A stretch of DNA of 15,726 nt from JBAWZR01 sp037142915 (lineage in GTDB: Bacteria > Patescibacteriota > Minisyncoccia > Moranbacterales > UBA1568), in the NCBI GenBank assembly GCA_037142915.1, contig JBAWZR010000020.1:1-15726 (forward strand), written 5' to 3'. Numbering within the stretch: position 1 is the stretch's first letter; each line of letters starts with the position of its first letter. Under the pieces are notes generated by a model, which saw only the letters and a program-made list of their open reading frames with translations, did not search any database and had not been told where the DNA came from. The position numbers were made by a program, and so were the translations under genes. Positions 14,466 through 15,726 of this stretch are shown one piece after another.

Positions 14466-14631
14466 CCTCAATTTTGGCTCCCTTTTACATTGTAAAAGAG
14501 AGATTTGGGGTGAGAAGTGTTATTGCAAAGGAATTGAAAAATTCAATTATCCTGGAAGCTTGCGCTTGCCTTCAAACAGAAAAGTCTGTGAGCTTATACA
14601 ATTAATCATTTCTCACGAGCCAAAATTGAGG
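14466..14631 (-). other. Insertion in 23S helix 63 region
   Basis: Bounded by a perfect 15-bp inverted repeat (14466-14480 with 14617-14631, CCTCAATTTTGGCTC and its complement), continued by a 7-bp inner repeat (14510-14516 with 14610-14616). It contains further small hairpins: CTTTTACA-TTGTAAAAG at 14482-14498 and AATTGAA-AAA-TTCAATT at 14532-14548. Position, just before CTGTTTACCAAAAACACAG, equals E. coli helix 63 (about 1710-1745), where E. coli has roughly 45 nt; here it is about 166 nt. No tRNA and no ORF of note. It may be retained or cut out of the mature rRNA. Confidence 0.75.
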
Positions 14632-14817
14632 CCGGGAAGACATGTTGCGAACTTACGTCTAGCTTTTTTGCCGAATTCCTTAACGAAGAATCGCCCGTTC
14701 ACCTTGGTCTACTCGACCAGTACACCTGTGTCGGTTTGCGGTACGGATACGATATGACGAACCTTAGAAGCTTTTCCTGGCACCCTGCTTTATCTCGTTT
14801 CGTAAGTTTCATTGAAG

Positions 14818-14848
14818 AGATAAAAGTCAATTTTTTTGGCTTTTATCT
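14818..14848 (-). other. Second hairpin inside the helix 58/59 insertion
   Basis: AGATAAAAG / CTTTTATCT (9 bp) around an A-rich loop, between the 3' end of the tRNA-like sequence and the closing stem. No T-run follows it, so termination is unlikely; a spacer or cleavage-site role is possible. Confidence 0.5.
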
Positions 14849-14873
14849 GCGAAGAATTTTAAATTTATGTGCG

Positions 14874-14949
14874 TGGTCAGGACGACGGGAGTTGAACCCT
14901 ATAGCCTTCACTCCCCTAGAGTGTCGTTCTACCGTTAAACTACGTTCTG
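14874..14949 (-). tRNA. tRNA-like sequence, Pro(AGG) by anticodon, embedded in 23S rRNA
   Basis: Exactly 76 nt with encoded CCA. Acceptor CAGAACG / CGTCCTG (6 of 7 pairs; A4 x C69 mismatch), T8-A9, D stem GTTT / GAAC (4 bp) with GG in the loop, anticodon stem of 4 pairs plus an A-A at its top, loop CTAGGGG with anticodon AGG (14915-14917), 6-nt variable region, T loop TTCAACT. The T stem has only three good pairs (U-U and A-G mismatches below). The C1-G72 pair, A73, G35, G36 and G37 are features of bacterial tRNA-Pro, so the identity elements agree with the anticodon; the D arm alone looks more like tRNA-Gly. The three stem mismatches make a decayed or tRNA-mimic state possible. It is on the same strand as the 23S and would be transcribed as part of it. 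Confidence 0.62.
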
Positions 14950-15726
14950 AAACACAAAATCAAAATCTTTTCCTCAATGAAACTTACGATCCTCTCAACG
15001 CTTGGACTATTGCCTCCCGGATTTGCCAAAGAGACATCCTTACGCAAAGAACATCAATCCAATAAGATGCGAAATATACTAGAATGCGTCACTCCATCGA
15101 ATCATATCGTAGGGACGGAATATTAACCGTCTGGCCATCGACTACGCCTTTCGGCCTCGCCTTAGGGCCGCCTAACCCTGGGATGATCACCATTGCCCAG
15201 GAAACCTTGTACTTTCGGTGTAAGAGGATTTAACTCTTATTGCGGTTACTCATGCCTGCATTCTTACTTCCCTGCGCTCCACCATGGCTCGCGCCTTTGG
15301 CTTCTGCGCACAGGGAACACTCTCCTACCACTCACGAATAAATTCGCAAGTCCGTATCTTCGGTATCATATTTAGCCCCGTTACATTGTCGGCGCGAAGT
15401 CTCTAGATTAGTGAGCTATTACGCACTCTTTAAAGGATGGCTGCTTCTAAGCCAACCTCCTAAGTGTCTGAGAAACTTCACCTCCTTGTCCACTTAATAT
15501 GAATTTGGGGACCTTAGATTACGATCTGGGCTGTTTCCCTTTTGAAATACGAGCTTAGCCCCGTATTTCTGACTGCCTTGGTACGCACGATGAGTATTCG
15601 GAGTTTGGTTGAAAACCCTACCTTGCGGCGAATTCTCATCCAGTAGCTCTACCCCTCACGTGTAATGTCAAGACGCTAGCCCTCAAGCTATTTCGGAGAG
15701 AACCAGCTATTGCCGAGCTCGATTGG

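Larger units (their letters stand above)
14801..14988 (-). other. Insertion (intervening sequence) in 23S domain III, helix 58/59 region
   Basis: Closed by a perfect 15-bp stem (CGTAAGTTTCATTGA at 14974-14988 on the minus strand with 14801-14815). It replaces a short E. coli hairpin (roughly 1530-1550) between GGCAAATCCGGG and GCAGGGTGCCAGGAAAAGC. The 158-nt interior carries a tRNA-like fold (14874-14949) and, after it, a separate hairpin (14818-14848). The common bacterial IVS sites that I know of are helices 9, 25 and 45, so this site is less usual. No endonuclease ORF and no group I or II intron core is visible. Confidence 0.78.

Noticed and set aside
14874..14949. Reading the tRNA-like anticodon as CTA (amber suppressor)
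   Set aside because: That register would break the CACT/AGTG anticodon stem; the stem places AGG at positions 34-36.
14801..14988. Group I or group II intron or homing endonuclease in 23S
   Set aside because: The insertion is too short, has no LAGLIDADG or other endonuclease ORF and no visible intron core; it ends in a simple inverted repeat typical of an IVS.
14736..15065. 109-aa plus-strand ORF across the 23S insertion
   Set aside because: It is antisense to conserved 23S and the tRNA-like sequence; no protein family is recognisable.

Overview
The window looks like a chromosomal piece from a member of the Candidate Phyla Radiation (Patescibacteria). The grounds are the type IV pilin family with the [19 protein letters not shown] start, a compact all-minus-strand layout, many leader-poor genes, and a 23S rRNA gene carrying insertions. 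This placement is inference from family resemblance; I cannot name a phylum. Every gene I can support lies on the minus strand, so transcription runs from the right edge to the left edge.

Right part (about 12960-15726): an rRNA operon end. The 23S gene enters truncated from the right (about the first 800 nt, E. coli scale, lie outside) and ends near 13312. It is followed by a 114-nt 5S inside a perfect 22-bp processing stem, a diverged 3' half of a second 5S, and a strong intrinsic terminator. The 23S has two stem-bounded insertions. One extends the helix 63 region (14466-14631). The other lies in the helix 58/59 region (14801-14988) and contains a 76-nt tRNA-shaped sequence in the sense direction, with anticodon AGG and an encoded CCA end. 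This is the most unusual thing in the window.

Middle right (about 12010-12953): a two-gene toxin/antitoxin-like unit (DUF6922-like protein, then AbiEii-type nucleotidyltransferase, overlapping by 70 nt). It has a near-consensus promoter placed so that the mRNA should be leaderless, and its own terminator. A palindromic repeat follows.

Middle (9550-11934): from an extended -10 promoter, a membrane-anchored Cys-cluster protein of unknown function, then the SEDS peptidoglycan polymerase RodA, then (with its own promoter-like box) a single-domain response regulator.

Left (113-9541): a type IV pilus operon in the order pilB (assembly ATPase), pilC (platform protein), GspH-like minor pilin, a large minor pilin fused to a seven-repeat LVIVD-type beta-propeller, PilW/PulJ-like and PilX-like minor pilins, two tandem paralogous pilins, a membrane histidine kinase (Cache-like sensor, HAMP, PAS, HisKA, HATPase) and a second single-domain response regulator. 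The gene order suggests one machine: PilB and PilC polymerise the fibre, the minor pilins prime or cap it (the propeller pilin being a good candidate for a tip adhesin), the paired pilins form the shaft, and the kinase with two CheY-like receivers could control it. No pilT, pilD, pilM/N/O or secretin gene is in the window. At the far left a strong promoter drives the first 15 codons of an ABC-type ATPase (possibly FtsE) that runs off the edge. No gap longer than about 120 nt is left unexplained.
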